A stretch of DNA of 64,000 nucleotides. It comes from FLUQ01 sp031550605 (lineage in GTDB: Bacteria > Desulfobacterota > Desulfovibrionia > Desulfovibrionales > Desulfovibrionaceae). Of this stretch, positions 1-6,562 are shown piece after piece; the first letter of the stretch is position 1, and each line of letters begins with the position of its first letter. The notes below the pieces were generated by a model. That model saw only the letters and a list, made by a program, of their open reading frames with translations, was not told the origin of the DNA and did not search any database. The stretch is from assembly GCA_031550605.1 (NCBI GenBank), contig JAVBOK010000030.1, positions 1-64,000 of the forward strand. Direction: 5' to 3'. A program made the translations under genes and the position numbers.

Positions 1-139
1 TGAAGTTTTTTACAACCGGCAGAGAAGACAGGCCGCGCTTGGCTACCTCTCACCGGCGGCATTTGTGAGAAAAGGGCTACTCGGATCAAACATGGCGATT
101 GCCGCTTAACTTGGCGTCCGAATTTGACGACCTACCTCA
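1..139 (+). mobile_element. Right-end remnant of an IS3-family insertion sequence (cut by the window edge)
   Basis: The first 109 bases encode the C-terminus of an IS3-type transposase. About 30 bases later the sequence reaches a plausible IS right end finishing in CA (position 139). The element enters from outside the window, so its left part and completeness cannot be judged. The exact right boundary is an inference, because the matching left terminal repeat is not visible. Confidence 0.6.
2..109 (+). CDS. IS3-family transposase OrfB, C-terminal fragment
   Basis: Only the last 35 residues are present, reading in frame from base 2 to a TAA at 107-109. They contain EVFYNRQRRQAALGYLSP, which matches the typical end of the integrase core of IS3-family OrfB proteins (usually F-Y-N-x-x-R-x-H-x-x-L-G-Y-x-S-P). 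The residue that is usually histidine is glutamine here. The catalytic DDE residues lie upstream, outside the window, so activity cannot be assessed. Confidence 0.7.
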   Translation, partial: EVFYNRQRRQAALGYLSPAAFVRKGLLGSNMAIAA

Positions 140-142
140 GAG

Positions 143-172
143 TTTCCCCCGCCTGAAAGAAGATAGGGGGAA
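143..172. repeat. Small hairpin TTCCCCC / GGGGGAA
   Basis: An imperfect hairpin with seven-base arms TTCCCCC and GGGGGAA lies just beyond the IS remnant. It could be a weak transcription stop for the transposase, but there is no T-run. Function unknown. Confidence 0.3.
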
Positions 173-261
173 TGGCTGGAAGCTCTACGGCCAGGGATGC
201 CGGGAGAACGGACGGCAACGGCGGCAGTGGGGAGAGCGGCGCTTGTGGCTGCAAACATAGT

Positions 262-335
262 TGCCCCTCAAAGAAGTCCCGCCGTTGATGGCATTATGTA
301 CAGCTATTGTGTACAGTGGACTTCTTTGAGGGGCA
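262..335. repeat. Perfect 18-bp inverted repeat around a 38-bp core
   Basis: Bases 262-279 (TGCCCCTCAAAGAAGTCC) are exactly reverse-complementary to 318-335. The 38-bp core holds two copies of the palindrome TGTACA (297-302 and 310-315). The arms begin TG and end CA in the manner of IS3-type termini, so this may be a MITE-like element or the fused ends left after loss of an insertion sequence. It lies between the IS3 remnant and the tRNA gene. The loop is too long for a normal intrinsic terminator. Confidence 0.6.
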
Positions 336-376
336 GAACCATTAAAATTCAGCTAACATGCTGAATTTATTATCAA

Positions 377-453
377 TGGTAGCAAGGGAGGGATTTGAAC
401 CCCCGACACTGCGGGTATGAACCGCATGCTCTGACCAACTGAGCTACCTTGCC
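377..453 (-). tRNA. tRNA-Met (anticodon CAT), elongator type
   Basis: Read on the minus strand this is a complete 77-nt cloverleaf. The acceptor stem GGCAAGG pairs with CCTTGCT (a G-U first pair) and the 3' end ACCA is encoded. The D arm is GCTC...GAGC. The anticodon stem TGCGG/CCGCA encloses loop TTCATAC, giving anticodon CAT. The T arm is GGGGGTTCAAATCCC-like. The absence of three G-C pairs in the anticodon stem and of a mismatched first pair argues against initiator tRNA. A lysidine-modified tRNA-Ile2 cannot be fully excluded but fits less well. Mobile remnants lie directly beyond its 3' end. Confidence 0.93.
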
Positions 454-567
454 GTTCGAAGACGCTTTCTTTACCCAAGAGCCGCTCACTTGGCAAGGTT
501 TTTTTCTCCCTTGTTGCCAGGTCGCGCGGCTTGGTGTAAAAGTCTCTTTCCGGCAGGAGGTGAAGCC

Positions 568-783
568 ATGTCGGCAATCATGCCCCGCGGCGAGCTTGTC
601 CGTCGCGCGGCCGCCTGGATCGGCGAAGAACTGGCCGTCAGACCGCATGCATCACGGCATGCCCTGCTTGATGAAGCGGGGATGCGTTTTAACCTCAGCC
701 CAAAGGAATGCCAGATGCTGGCGGATCTTTTTGCCGCGTCCACAAGCCCGCCAACTCCGGGCGACTACAGGAGGCCGGACTGA
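568..783 (+). CDS. Small conserved-looking protein of unknown function (71 aa)
   Basis: I do not recognise a family. The 71-residue product has no signal peptide or membrane segment. It has a basic, helical-looking N-terminal half and a Pro-rich tail. The start at 568 is supported by a perfect AGGAGG at 555-560. Its stop codon TGA (781-783) overlaps the proposed CTG start of lptF, suggesting translational coupling, so it is probably co-transcribed with the LPS-export permeases. A role in envelope biogenesis would be guilt by association only. Confidence 0.65.
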   Translation: MSAIMPRGELVRRAAAWIGEELAVRPHASRHALLDEAGMRFNLSPKECQMLADLFAASTSPPTPGDYRRPD

Positions 784-2024
784 GATTTTTCCACCCATCC
801 CTTGTGCAGCGGTATATCGTCCGTGAACTGGCCCAGAGCTTTTTTCTCTGCACGGTATCGCTGCTGACCCTGATCCTGATCGGCCGGGGTCTGCAGTTGC
901 GCGACCTGTTTCTGGGGCTTGACCTGGCGGCCGCGGACACGCTGATGTTGTTTTTGTACATGGTGCCGCTGTTTCTGCTGATCGTGGTGCCGCTTGCCTG
1001 CATGCTCAGTGTATTTCTGACTTTTTTGCGCATGAGTACGGACCGCGAACTCGTCGCCTTAAAAGCGGGGGGGGTAAGTCTGTACCAGATGCTGGCCGCG
1101 CCGTTGAGCTTTTGCGCCCTGGCCGCCCTGATGAATATGTGCATTTCCCTCTACGGCGTGGCCTGGGGGATGAACAGTTTTCGCTCCACCATCCTTGAAA
1201 TCGCCAATACGCGGGCGCGCGTGGTGGTGCAGCCGGGGGTTTTCAACCAGGACATTTTCGGTCTGACCCTGTTTGCCCGCCAGGTGGATCCGGACAGCGG
1301 GGAAATGAAGCACATCATTTTCGAAGACAGAACCCACGAGAAAAAAAACCGTCTGACCATTCTTGCCCCGGAAGGGTCCATCACTACGGAAACATCCACC
1401 GGCAGCATCCTGTTCAAACTGCGCAACGGGCATATTTACAGGGCGGACGGCCAGCAGTTCGGCATTTTGGGGTTCGGCGAATATACGGTCAGACTGGACC
1501 TTTCCAAGGTGTTTTCCGGCGTGGACCTGGGCGATGTGCGGCCCAAGGAAATGGCCTGGGCGGATCTGAAACGGATGGATGCGGAAAAAAGCGCGCCCAA
1601 CCCGCGTTTTCAACTAAAGGTGGCCGTGGAACTGCAAAAGCGCTGGGCTCTGCCCGCGGCCTGCCTGGTGCTGGGCTTTTTCGCAATGCCCCTGGCCTGC
1701 GCCTTTGAAGGCGTACGACGGCAGGTTGGCGTGATTTTGTCCCTGGTCATGTTTCTGGCCTATTACAGCTTGCTGTCCCTGGGGCTTTCCATTGGGGAGT
1801 CGGGCAAATTGTCTCCGGTTGTCGGCCTGTGGTTTCCCAACGCCCTGTTTTTTGTCCTGGGGTGTGTCGGCTTTTACCTGACCGTGAACGAGCGGGTTCC
1901 CACCTTTCGCTCGGTGCTGCTCCGCATCCCCTATTTCCGGCGGCGCGAGGAAGCCATGCTCGCCGGCCGCGACGCCGGAAGCTGCCGGGACGGCGACCGC
2001 CACAGGAAAGGAGATGCGCCGTGA
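780..2024 (+). CDS. lptF: LPS export ABC transporter permease LptF
   Basis: LptF is one of the two membrane subunits of the LptB2FG transporter, which extracts lipopolysaccharide from the inner membrane and feeds it to the LptC/LptA bridge. The 414-residue protein has the family layout: an N-terminal R-Y-I-V-R-E-type start, three hydrophobic helices in the first ~110 residues, a large periplasmic beta domain in the middle, and three helices near the C-terminus. The conserved K-A-G-G-V-S segment after the third helix is present. No ATG fits the expected N-terminus. An AGGAGG at 769-774 points to CTG at 780. An in-frame ATG at 708 would overlap the upstream gene by 76 bases, and GTG at 804 is another option. 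The stop overlaps the lptG start. Confidence 0.88.
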   Translation: MRFFHPSLVQRYIVRELAQSFFLCTVSLLTLILIGRGLQLRDLFLGLDLAAADTLMLFLYMVPLFLLIVVPLACMLSVFLTFLRMSTDRELVALKAGGVSLYQMLAAPLSFCALAALMNMCISLYGVAWGMNSFRSTILEIANTRARVVVQPGVFNQDIFGLTLFARQVDPDSGEMKHIIFEDRTHEKKNRLTILAPEGSITTETSTGSILFKLRNGHIYRADGQQFGILGFGEYTVRLDLSKVFSGVDLGDVRPKEMAWADLKRMDAEKSAPNPRFQLKVAVELQKRWALPAACLVLGFFAMPLACAFEGVRRQVGVILSLVMFLAYYSLLSLGLSIGESGKLSPVVGLWFPNALFFVLGCVGFYLTVNERVPTFRSVLLRIPYFRRREEAMLAGRDAGSCRDGDRHRKGDAP

Positions 2025-3115
2025 CGCTGCTGACTCGCTACCTGATCCGCAGCAACCTTTTCCTGTTGTTCAGCATCCTGCTTATCGGCACGGGCCTGTA
2101 TCTGCTGACCGACCTGTTTGACCGGCTGGACCAGTTTCTGGACGCCAGGCTGGGGTTGGCGGGCATCCTCTGGTATTACCTGGTGAAAACGCCATTGATC
2201 ATTTCCCAGATTCTGCCGGCCGTGTTTCTGATCGCGGCCATCGCCCAGTTCAGCCTGATGGTGAAGGCCAGGGAAATGATGGCCCTGCAGTCCGGGGGCG
2301 TGTCGCCCTTTGCCTTTCTGCGGTTCATCATCATTTACGGGCTGATCTGGGCCGCGGTGCAGCTCGGCTTTTCCCAGTTTCTCGGCGTGCAGGGCGAGCG
2401 CATGGCCAGCCGCATCTGGAAGGAACAGGTACGGGGCAAAGACGCCGACAACACCGAACTGCGCGGCATCTGGTTTATTGACCGCTCGTATGTGGTGCAC
2501 CTGGGCAGGGCCAATCCCGCCCAGAACGCGGGAGAGGATTTTCTGGCCTACCGCCTGTCGCCGGACGGCAATGACCTGGAGCAGATGGTCCGGGCGGATT
2601 CGTTTACCGTAAAGCACAAACTATGGATCTTGCGCAACGCTACCATCATCAACCCACAGTCCTTCGGATCCGAAGTCAAACCGGAGTTCACCCTGCCCCT
2701 GCGACAGGACCTGTCCGCCTTTCTGGCAATTGATCCCGGCACACGGCCTTCGCAGTTGCCCCTCTGGAATTTGCGCGGCGCCATCCGCAACCTGGAGCGG
2801 GCGGGTTCCAACGTGGAAATACTGCGCACAACCATGCATGCGCGTTTCGCCTATGCCGCGTCCCTGGTGGTTATGGGGGTGCTGGCTCTGGCCATTGTGC
2901 TGTGGCGCAGCAACATTTACCAGGCCATCGGCCTGGGGCTTTTGTTCACCTTTGTTTTTTACGCCGTGTCTACCATCTGCAACAGCTTGGGGGAAAAGGG
3001 ATTATTGCCTCCTTTCATCGCTGGCTGGCTGGCGGTTGCCGTTTTTTTCCTGCTCGGGATAACGGCGGTCGTCATTCTTATCAAACCGCAGTTCAAGTTT
3101 TCCTTTAAATCATGA
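2021..3115 (+). CDS. lptG: LPS export ABC transporter permease LptG
   Basis: LptG is the second permease of LptB2FG and pairs with LptF above. The protein has 364 residues: about three membrane helices at the N-terminus, a conserved K-A-R-E-M-M-A-L-Q-S-G-G stretch that forms the coupling region contacting LptB, a periplasmic jellyroll domain, and three C-terminal helices. GTG at 2021 is chosen because it sits just after AAAGGAGA and directly overlaps the lptF stop (GTGA), a typical coupled start. The ATPase LptB and periplasmic LptC/LptA are encoded 24 kb downstream in this window. Confidence 0.9.
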   Translation: MTLLTRYLIRSNLFLLFSILLIGTGLYLLTDLFDRLDQFLDARLGLAGILWYYLVKTPLIISQILPAVFLIAAIAQFSLMVKAREMMALQSGGVSPFAFLRFIIIYGLIWAAVQLGFSQFLGVQGERMASRIWKEQVRGKDADNTELRGIWFIDRSYVVHLGRANPAQNAGEDFLAYRLSPDGNDLEQMVRADSFTVKHKLWILRNATIINPQSFGSEVKPEFTLPLRQDLSAFLAIDPGTRPSQLPLWNLRGAIRNLERAGSNVEILRTTMHARFAYAASLVVMGVLALAIVLWRSNIYQAIGLGLLFTFVFYAVSTICNSLGEKGLLPPFIAGWLAVAVFFLLGITAVVILIKPQFKFSFKS

Positions 3116-3125
3116 GGAGACGATC

Positions 3126-4100
3126 ATGGCCAAAGTCATCAGAATAGCCGCCACCGGCGGTCCCGAAGTCATGCGTCTGGAAAACGGGGACATCGGCAAG
3201 CCGGGGCCGGGGCAGGTGCGTCTGCGTCAGACGGCCGTCGGAGTAAATTTTATTGACGTATATTTCCGCACCGGACTGTACGCGCAGCCGCTGCCGGGTT
3301 TCATCGGCCGGGAAGCTGCCGGGGTGGTGGAAGAAGTCGGTTCCGGCGTCACGGACCTTGCCGCGGGAACCAGAGTCGCCTATTGCGGCGGATCTCTCGG
3401 CGCGTATTGCGATGAGCGGATCATGCCGGCGGCCGAGCTTGTGCCGCTGCCGGATTCCGTGCCCGATGACACGGCTGCGGCGGCCATGCTCAAGGGTCTG
3501 ACCGTGCAGTATCTGTTCCGACAGACCCATGTCCTGCAGCCGGGCGAAGTTTTTCTGTTCCACGCAGCGGCCGGCGGAGTGGGGCTTATTGCCTGCCAGT
3601 GGGCCAAAGCCATCGGCGCGGTCATGATCGGCACCGTGGGCAGCGAGGAAAAAGCGGCCGTGGCCAAAGCCCACGGCTGCGCTCATGTCATCAACTACCG
3701 CACGGAAAATTTTGTGGAACGGGTGAAAAAAATCACCGATGGCAAAGGCGTGGACGTGGCCTATGATTCCGTGGGACAGGACACCTTTCCCGCGACCCTG
3801 GACTGCATCGCGCGGCGCGGGCTGTGGGTCAGCTTCGGCAACGCCTCGGGGGCTGTGCCGCCTTTTCCCATGACCTTGCTGATGCAGAAAGGCTCTTTGT
3901 TCGCCACCCGGCCCACCCTGGCGGATTACGCGGTCACGCGCGCCGATCGGCTGTCCATGTGCGCGGAACTTTTCAGTCTGATCGGCAGCGGCGCGATCAA
4001 GGCCGCGCCCGCCAACCGTTTCGCCCTGGCGGATGCGGCGGAGGCCCACAAGGCGCTGGAGTCGAGACAACTGACCGGCGCGACAATTCTGGTACCGTAG
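3126..4100 (+). CDS. NADPH:quinone oxidoreductase (zinc-free MDR / zeta-crystallin type)
   Basis: A 324-residue member of the medium-chain dehydrogenase/reductase superfamily resembling Qor. It probably reduces quinones or other small carbonyl/enone substrates with NADPH in the cytoplasm. The N-terminal GroES-like domain holds the quinone-reductase signature region N-F-I-D-V-Y-F-R-T-G-L-Y (residues 41-52). The Rossmann domain has the A-A-A-G-G-V-G nucleotide-binding loop at 147-153. No structural or catalytic zinc cysteines are seen, in line with the QOR subgroup. It starts 10 bases after lptG, preceded by AGGAG, and is followed by a strong hairpin, so it probably ends the lptF operon. The physiological substrate cannot be told. 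Confidence 0.85.
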   Translation: MAKVIRIAATGGPEVMRLENGDIGKPGPGQVRLRQTAVGVNFIDVYFRTGLYAQPLPGFIGREAAGVVEEVGSGVTDLAAGTRVAYCGGSLGAYCDERIMPAAELVPLPDSVPDDTAAAAMLKGLTVQYLFRQTHVLQPGEVFLFHAAAGGVGLIACQWAKAIGAVMIGTVGSEEKAAVAKAHGCAHVINYRTENFVERVKKITDGKGVDVAYDSVGQDTFPATLDCIARRGLWVSFGNASGAVPPFPMTLLMQKGSLFATRPTLADYAVTRADRLSMCAELFSLIGSGAIKAAPANRFALADAAEAHKALESRQLTGATILVP

Positions 4101-4108
4101 TCTATGTG

Positions 4109-4142
4109 CCGGAACGGCATGCTCGCGTGCCGTTCCGGTTTC
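4109..4142 (+). terminator. Hairpin terminator after the lptF-lptG-qor unit
   Basis: A perfect 11-bp stem (CCGGAACGGCA at 4109-4119 with its complement at 4128-4138) and an 8-base loop, followed by a short T-rich stretch. It lies 8 bases after the stop codon. Confidence 0.65.
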
Positions 4143-4365
4143 GGAAAGGTTCTTCCGGCGCCGCGAACACGGGCGCAAGCAAAATATGACGCAAGAACAC
4201 CGCGGGTCTGGCGCATACTGCGTCGACCTGCGCTGTTGTAATTCGAACGAAAACGAGCACTTTTGCGAAACAAGAAATTGTGGCTGGACAGAACGCTGGT
4301 TATGTTTATGTATAAATCACGGCGCAAGAAGCGCTGACGCAGAGAGAATATGACGGATTCATGGT

Positions 4366-4393
4366 TTGACAGAATAAAAACGGAACTTATGTA
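4366..4393 (+). promoter_or_regulatory. Candidate sigma-70 promoter of an orphan short transcript
   Basis: A perfect -35 box TTGACA (4366-4371), a 16-base spacer and a -10-like TATGTA (4388-4393) point rightward into a region without a recognisable long gene. The local sequence is AT-rich compared with its surroundings. A terminator lies about 130 bases downstream. From 4143 to 4365 I see no gene. Confidence 0.5.
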
Positions 4394-4466
4394 TACATCA
4401 CGGGAAATTGAATAAAAACCGCATGAAAAATCCGACGTTGTATAAAGATACGTTGAGGAGAGTGCC

Positions 4467-4490
4467 ATGAGAGGCGGAGAAGAAGAATAA
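4467..4490 (+). CDS. Possible mini-ORF of 7 codons (MRGGEEE)
   Basis: ATG at 4467 follows GAGGAG (4455-4460) at an ideal distance, and the frame closes at TAA 4488-4490. The peptide is extremely short (M-R-G-G-E-E-E), and no structural gene follows on this strand before the terminator, so it is not an ordinary leader peptide. It may be translated inside a small transcript or be fortuitous. Confidence 0.3.
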   Translation: MRGGEEE

Positions 4491-4521
4491 CCGACGGATG
4501 CTGTGACATACCGTCTTGTAT

Positions 4522-4554
4522 CAGCGCCCGGGACAGAGTTCCGGGCGCTGTTTT
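4522..4554 (+). terminator. Strong intrinsic terminator of the orphan transcript / between convergent units
   Basis: A perfect 10-bp GC-rich stem (CAGCGCCCGG at 4522-4531 with 4541-4550), a 9-base loop and TTTT at 4551-4554. It closes the unit that begins at the promoter near 4366 and faces the end of engB, which is encoded on the other strand. Confidence 0.75.
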
Positions 4555-4607
4555 GCGCATCGTGATAAGTCTGGCTTGCCCGGAGCATGGCGTTAGGCAA
4601 AAACGGT

Positions 4608-5189
4608 TCAGCAATCCGACAGCATGCGGTCCCGCAAGGCCTGCCACAGTTCCTCAATGCCGGTGCGGGCGGCACTCGACGTCACAAGGGGCGGGCAGGG
4701 CAGCAGCACGGTCCATTGGCGTTGCCGGTCCTGTTGTTCCCTGCGGGAACACTTGTCCGCCTTGGTCAGAACGGGAATCAGCGGGATGGCGTTGGCGGCG
4801 GCGAACGCCAGCAGGGCCAGATCGGACTGCTGCGGCGGCAGGCGGCAATCAAGCAGCAAGATGAGCGCCCGCAGGGCTTTTGAAGAAACGAGGTACACCT
4901 CGATCAGTTTTGCCCACTTTTCCTGTTCTTCCTTGCCGGCCTTGGCATAGCCGTATCCCGGCAGATCGACCAGCAGAAAATTGTCCGGGCTGACCCGATA
5001 ATAATTAACGCTGCGGGTTTTGCCGGGGGTGGAACTGATTTTCGCCAGTTGCTTTCTGCCGGCCAGGGCGTTGATCAGTGACGATTTGCCCACGTTGGAA
5101 CGCCCGGCCAGGGCGATTTGGGGAGTTGTCTCGCGCTGCAGCTGATCCAGCGTGTAGGCGGTCGTTTCAAGACTCAATGTCGGTTTCAT
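4608..5189 (-). CDS. engB: Ribosome biogenesis GTPase EngB (YihA/YsxC)
   Basis: EngB is a small TRAFAC-class GTPase needed for assembly of the 50S ribosomal subunit. The 193-residue protein has all G motifs: the P-loop G-R-S-N-V-G-K-S-S (29-37), switch I with conserved P-G-K-T-R (about 55-59), the G3 motif D-L-P-G-Y-G (75-80) and the G4 motif T-K-A-D (142-145). Length and motif spacing are normal for the family. It is divergent from aroQ with an 84-base gap between starts. A TTGACA-like box occurs in that gap, but its spacing to any -10 is poor. Confidence 0.94.
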   Translation of the reverse strand: MKPTLSLETTAYTLDQLQRETTPQIALAGRSNVGKSSLINALAGRKQLAKISSTPGKTRSVNYYRVSPDNFLLVDLPGYGYAKAGKEEQEKWAKLIEVYLVSSKALRALILLLDCRLPPQQSDLALLAFAAANAIPLIPVLTKADKCSRREQQDRQRQWTVLLPCPPLVTSSAARTGIEELWQALRDRMLSDC

Positions 5190-5273
5190 GATTAGCCGCT
5201 TGACAATAAGGTCATTATCGAAAAAAATATCTGGCTTCGTTTGTATACCCCATATCGATACGGAAGGAAAGCG

Positions 5274-5738
5274 ATGCCGGCTGTCTATGATTTTCTGGTG
5301 CTGAACGGCCCCAATCTGGGCGCGCTGGGCGTGCGCGAACCGGAAATTTACGGTACGGAAGGCATGGATGTCGTGCCCGGCCTTGTGGGCCGTGTGCTGG
5401 GCGACCAGGCGGGACGGGTCAGGCTTTCCTTTTTCCAGAGCAATTCAGAGGGCGCGCTGATTGACCGCATGGAAGAGGCAAGGGCCGCGGGAACGCACGG
5501 CATCGTTCTGAACGCCGGGGCTTATACCCACACCAGCCTTGCCCTGGCGGACTGTCTGGCCTGGATCGGCATTCCCGCCGTGGAAGTGCACATCAGCAAT
5601 GTGCTGGCCCGGCCGGAAGCGATCAGACGGCAAAGTTACATCGGCGCCAAAGCCATCGGCACCATCGCCGGGTTCGGGCTTGTGGGCTACGCGCTGGCCG
5701 TCCGCGCCCTGTTGGAACATTGTGACAGAAAAGCGTAA
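5274..5738 (+). CDS. aroQ: 3-dehydroquinate dehydratase, type II
   Basis: Catalyses the third step of the shikimate pathway, dehydrating 3-dehydroquinate to 3-dehydroshikimate. The 154-residue protein carries the type II signatures N-G-P-N-L-x-x-L-G (11-19), the catalytic tyrosine in E-P-E-I-Y-G (Tyr26), Q-S-N-S-E-G (55-60), N-A-G-A-Y-T-H-T-S (80-88) and E-V-H-I-S-N with the catalytic histidine (His106). ATG 5274 is preceded by GGAAGGAAA; an upstream in-frame ATG at 5241 lacks this. It is followed by efp, a common pairing of these genes. Confidence 0.93.
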   Translation: MPAVYDFLVLNGPNLGALGVREPEIYGTEGMDVVPGLVGRVLGDQAGRVRLSFFQSNSEGALIDRMEEARAAGTHGIVLNAGAYTHTSLALADCLAWIGIPAVEVHISNVLARPEAIRRQSYIGAKAIGTIAGFGLVGYALAVRALLEHCDRKA

Positions 5739-5801
5739 TTTTCCGGTGCGGCGGCTTCAGGCGAAGACGCCGTTGGTACCGTCATCCCATCAGGAGGTTT
5801 C

Positions 5802-6362
5802 ATGTATTCTACCACAGACTTCAGAAAGGGCCTGAAGATCGAAGTCGACGACACCCCGTACGAAGTCGTCGATTATCAGCATTTCAAGCCCGGCAAGGGC
5901 GGGGCCATGGTGCGCACCAAGTTGCGCAACATCTTGACCGGCCGCATGCAGGATATAACTTTTCGCGCCGGTGAAAAAGTCGGCCGGCCGGACCTTGAAG
6001 TGCGGGAAATGCAGTTCCTGTACCGTGAAGGCAGCGACCTGGTGTTCATGGATCTTTCCACTTACGAGCAACTGCATCTGGCTCAAGATGTCGTGGGAAG
6101 CAAAGGCGGCTATCTGAAGGAAAGCCAGATCATACAGGTGCTGCTGTACCGGGCTTCGCCCCTGGATATCGAACTGCCCCTGTCCCTGGTGCTTCAGGTG
6201 ACGGATACCGAACCCGGCGCCAAAGGCGACACGGTTTCCAACGTGACCAAACCAGCCACCCTGGAAACCGGCGCCATGGTGCAGGTGCCCTTGTTCGTGA
6301 ACATAGGCGACAAGGTCAAAATCGACACGCGGTCCAACGAGTACCTGGGGAGAGAATCCTGA
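5802..6362 (+). CDS. efp: Translation elongation factor P
   Basis: EF-P binds stalled ribosomes between the P and E sites and promotes peptide-bond formation at polyproline stretches. The 186-residue protein has the three-domain EF-P length. Its modification loop P-G-K-G-G-A places a lysine at position 32, the residue that is lysylated or otherwise modified in lysine-type EF-Ps. No modification enzyme (epmA/epmB/ymfI) is visible nearby. A clear AGGAGG precedes the start. It is probably co-transcribed with aroQ across a 63-base gap. Confidence 0.95.
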   Translation: MYSTTDFRKGLKIEVDDTPYEVVDYQHFKPGKGGAMVRTKLRNILTGRMQDITFRAGEKVGRPDLEVREMQFLYREGSDLVFMDLSTYEQLHLAQDVVGSKGGYLKESQIIQVLLYRASPLDIELPLSLVLQVTDTEPGAKGDTVSNVTKPATLETGAMVQVPLFVNIGDKVKIDTRSNEYLGRES

Positions 6363-6439
6363 TGCGGAAAACCGCACCGGAACTGGCCCGCCCCCTGTCG
6401 CGCAGACAGGGAAAAAGGTCCCCGGGGCGATAATTACGC

Positions 6440-6478
6440 GGCCGGCTTTTCCCGGAATTCCGACGGGGAAAGCCGGCC
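6440..6478. terminator. Bidirectional terminator between efp and the aldo/keto reductase gene
   Basis: A 14-bp stem with one G-U pair (GGCCGGCTTTTCCC at 6440-6453 against 6465-6478), with T-rich sequence to its right. It serves the convergent efp (plus) and aldo/keto reductase (minus) genes. Nothing else is seen between 6363 and 6562. Confidence 0.7.
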
Positions 6479-6562
6479 GAGCCTTTTGTGCAACCGTTCC
6501 GCGCTGCAGGAACGAACATATTTTTCAATCGGGGCTGTCGCTGCAACCCGGCTGCGGCAAGT

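Noticed and set aside
179..196. 18-bp sequence GAAGCTCTACGGCCAGGG shared exactly with birA (42289-42306)
   Set aside because: The second copy is ordinary coding sequence of birA and no longer similarity surrounds either copy; probably chance.
377..453. Initiator tRNA-fMet
   Set aside because: The anticodon stem lacks the three G-C pairs and the acceptor stem lacks the first-pair mismatch of initiator tRNAs.
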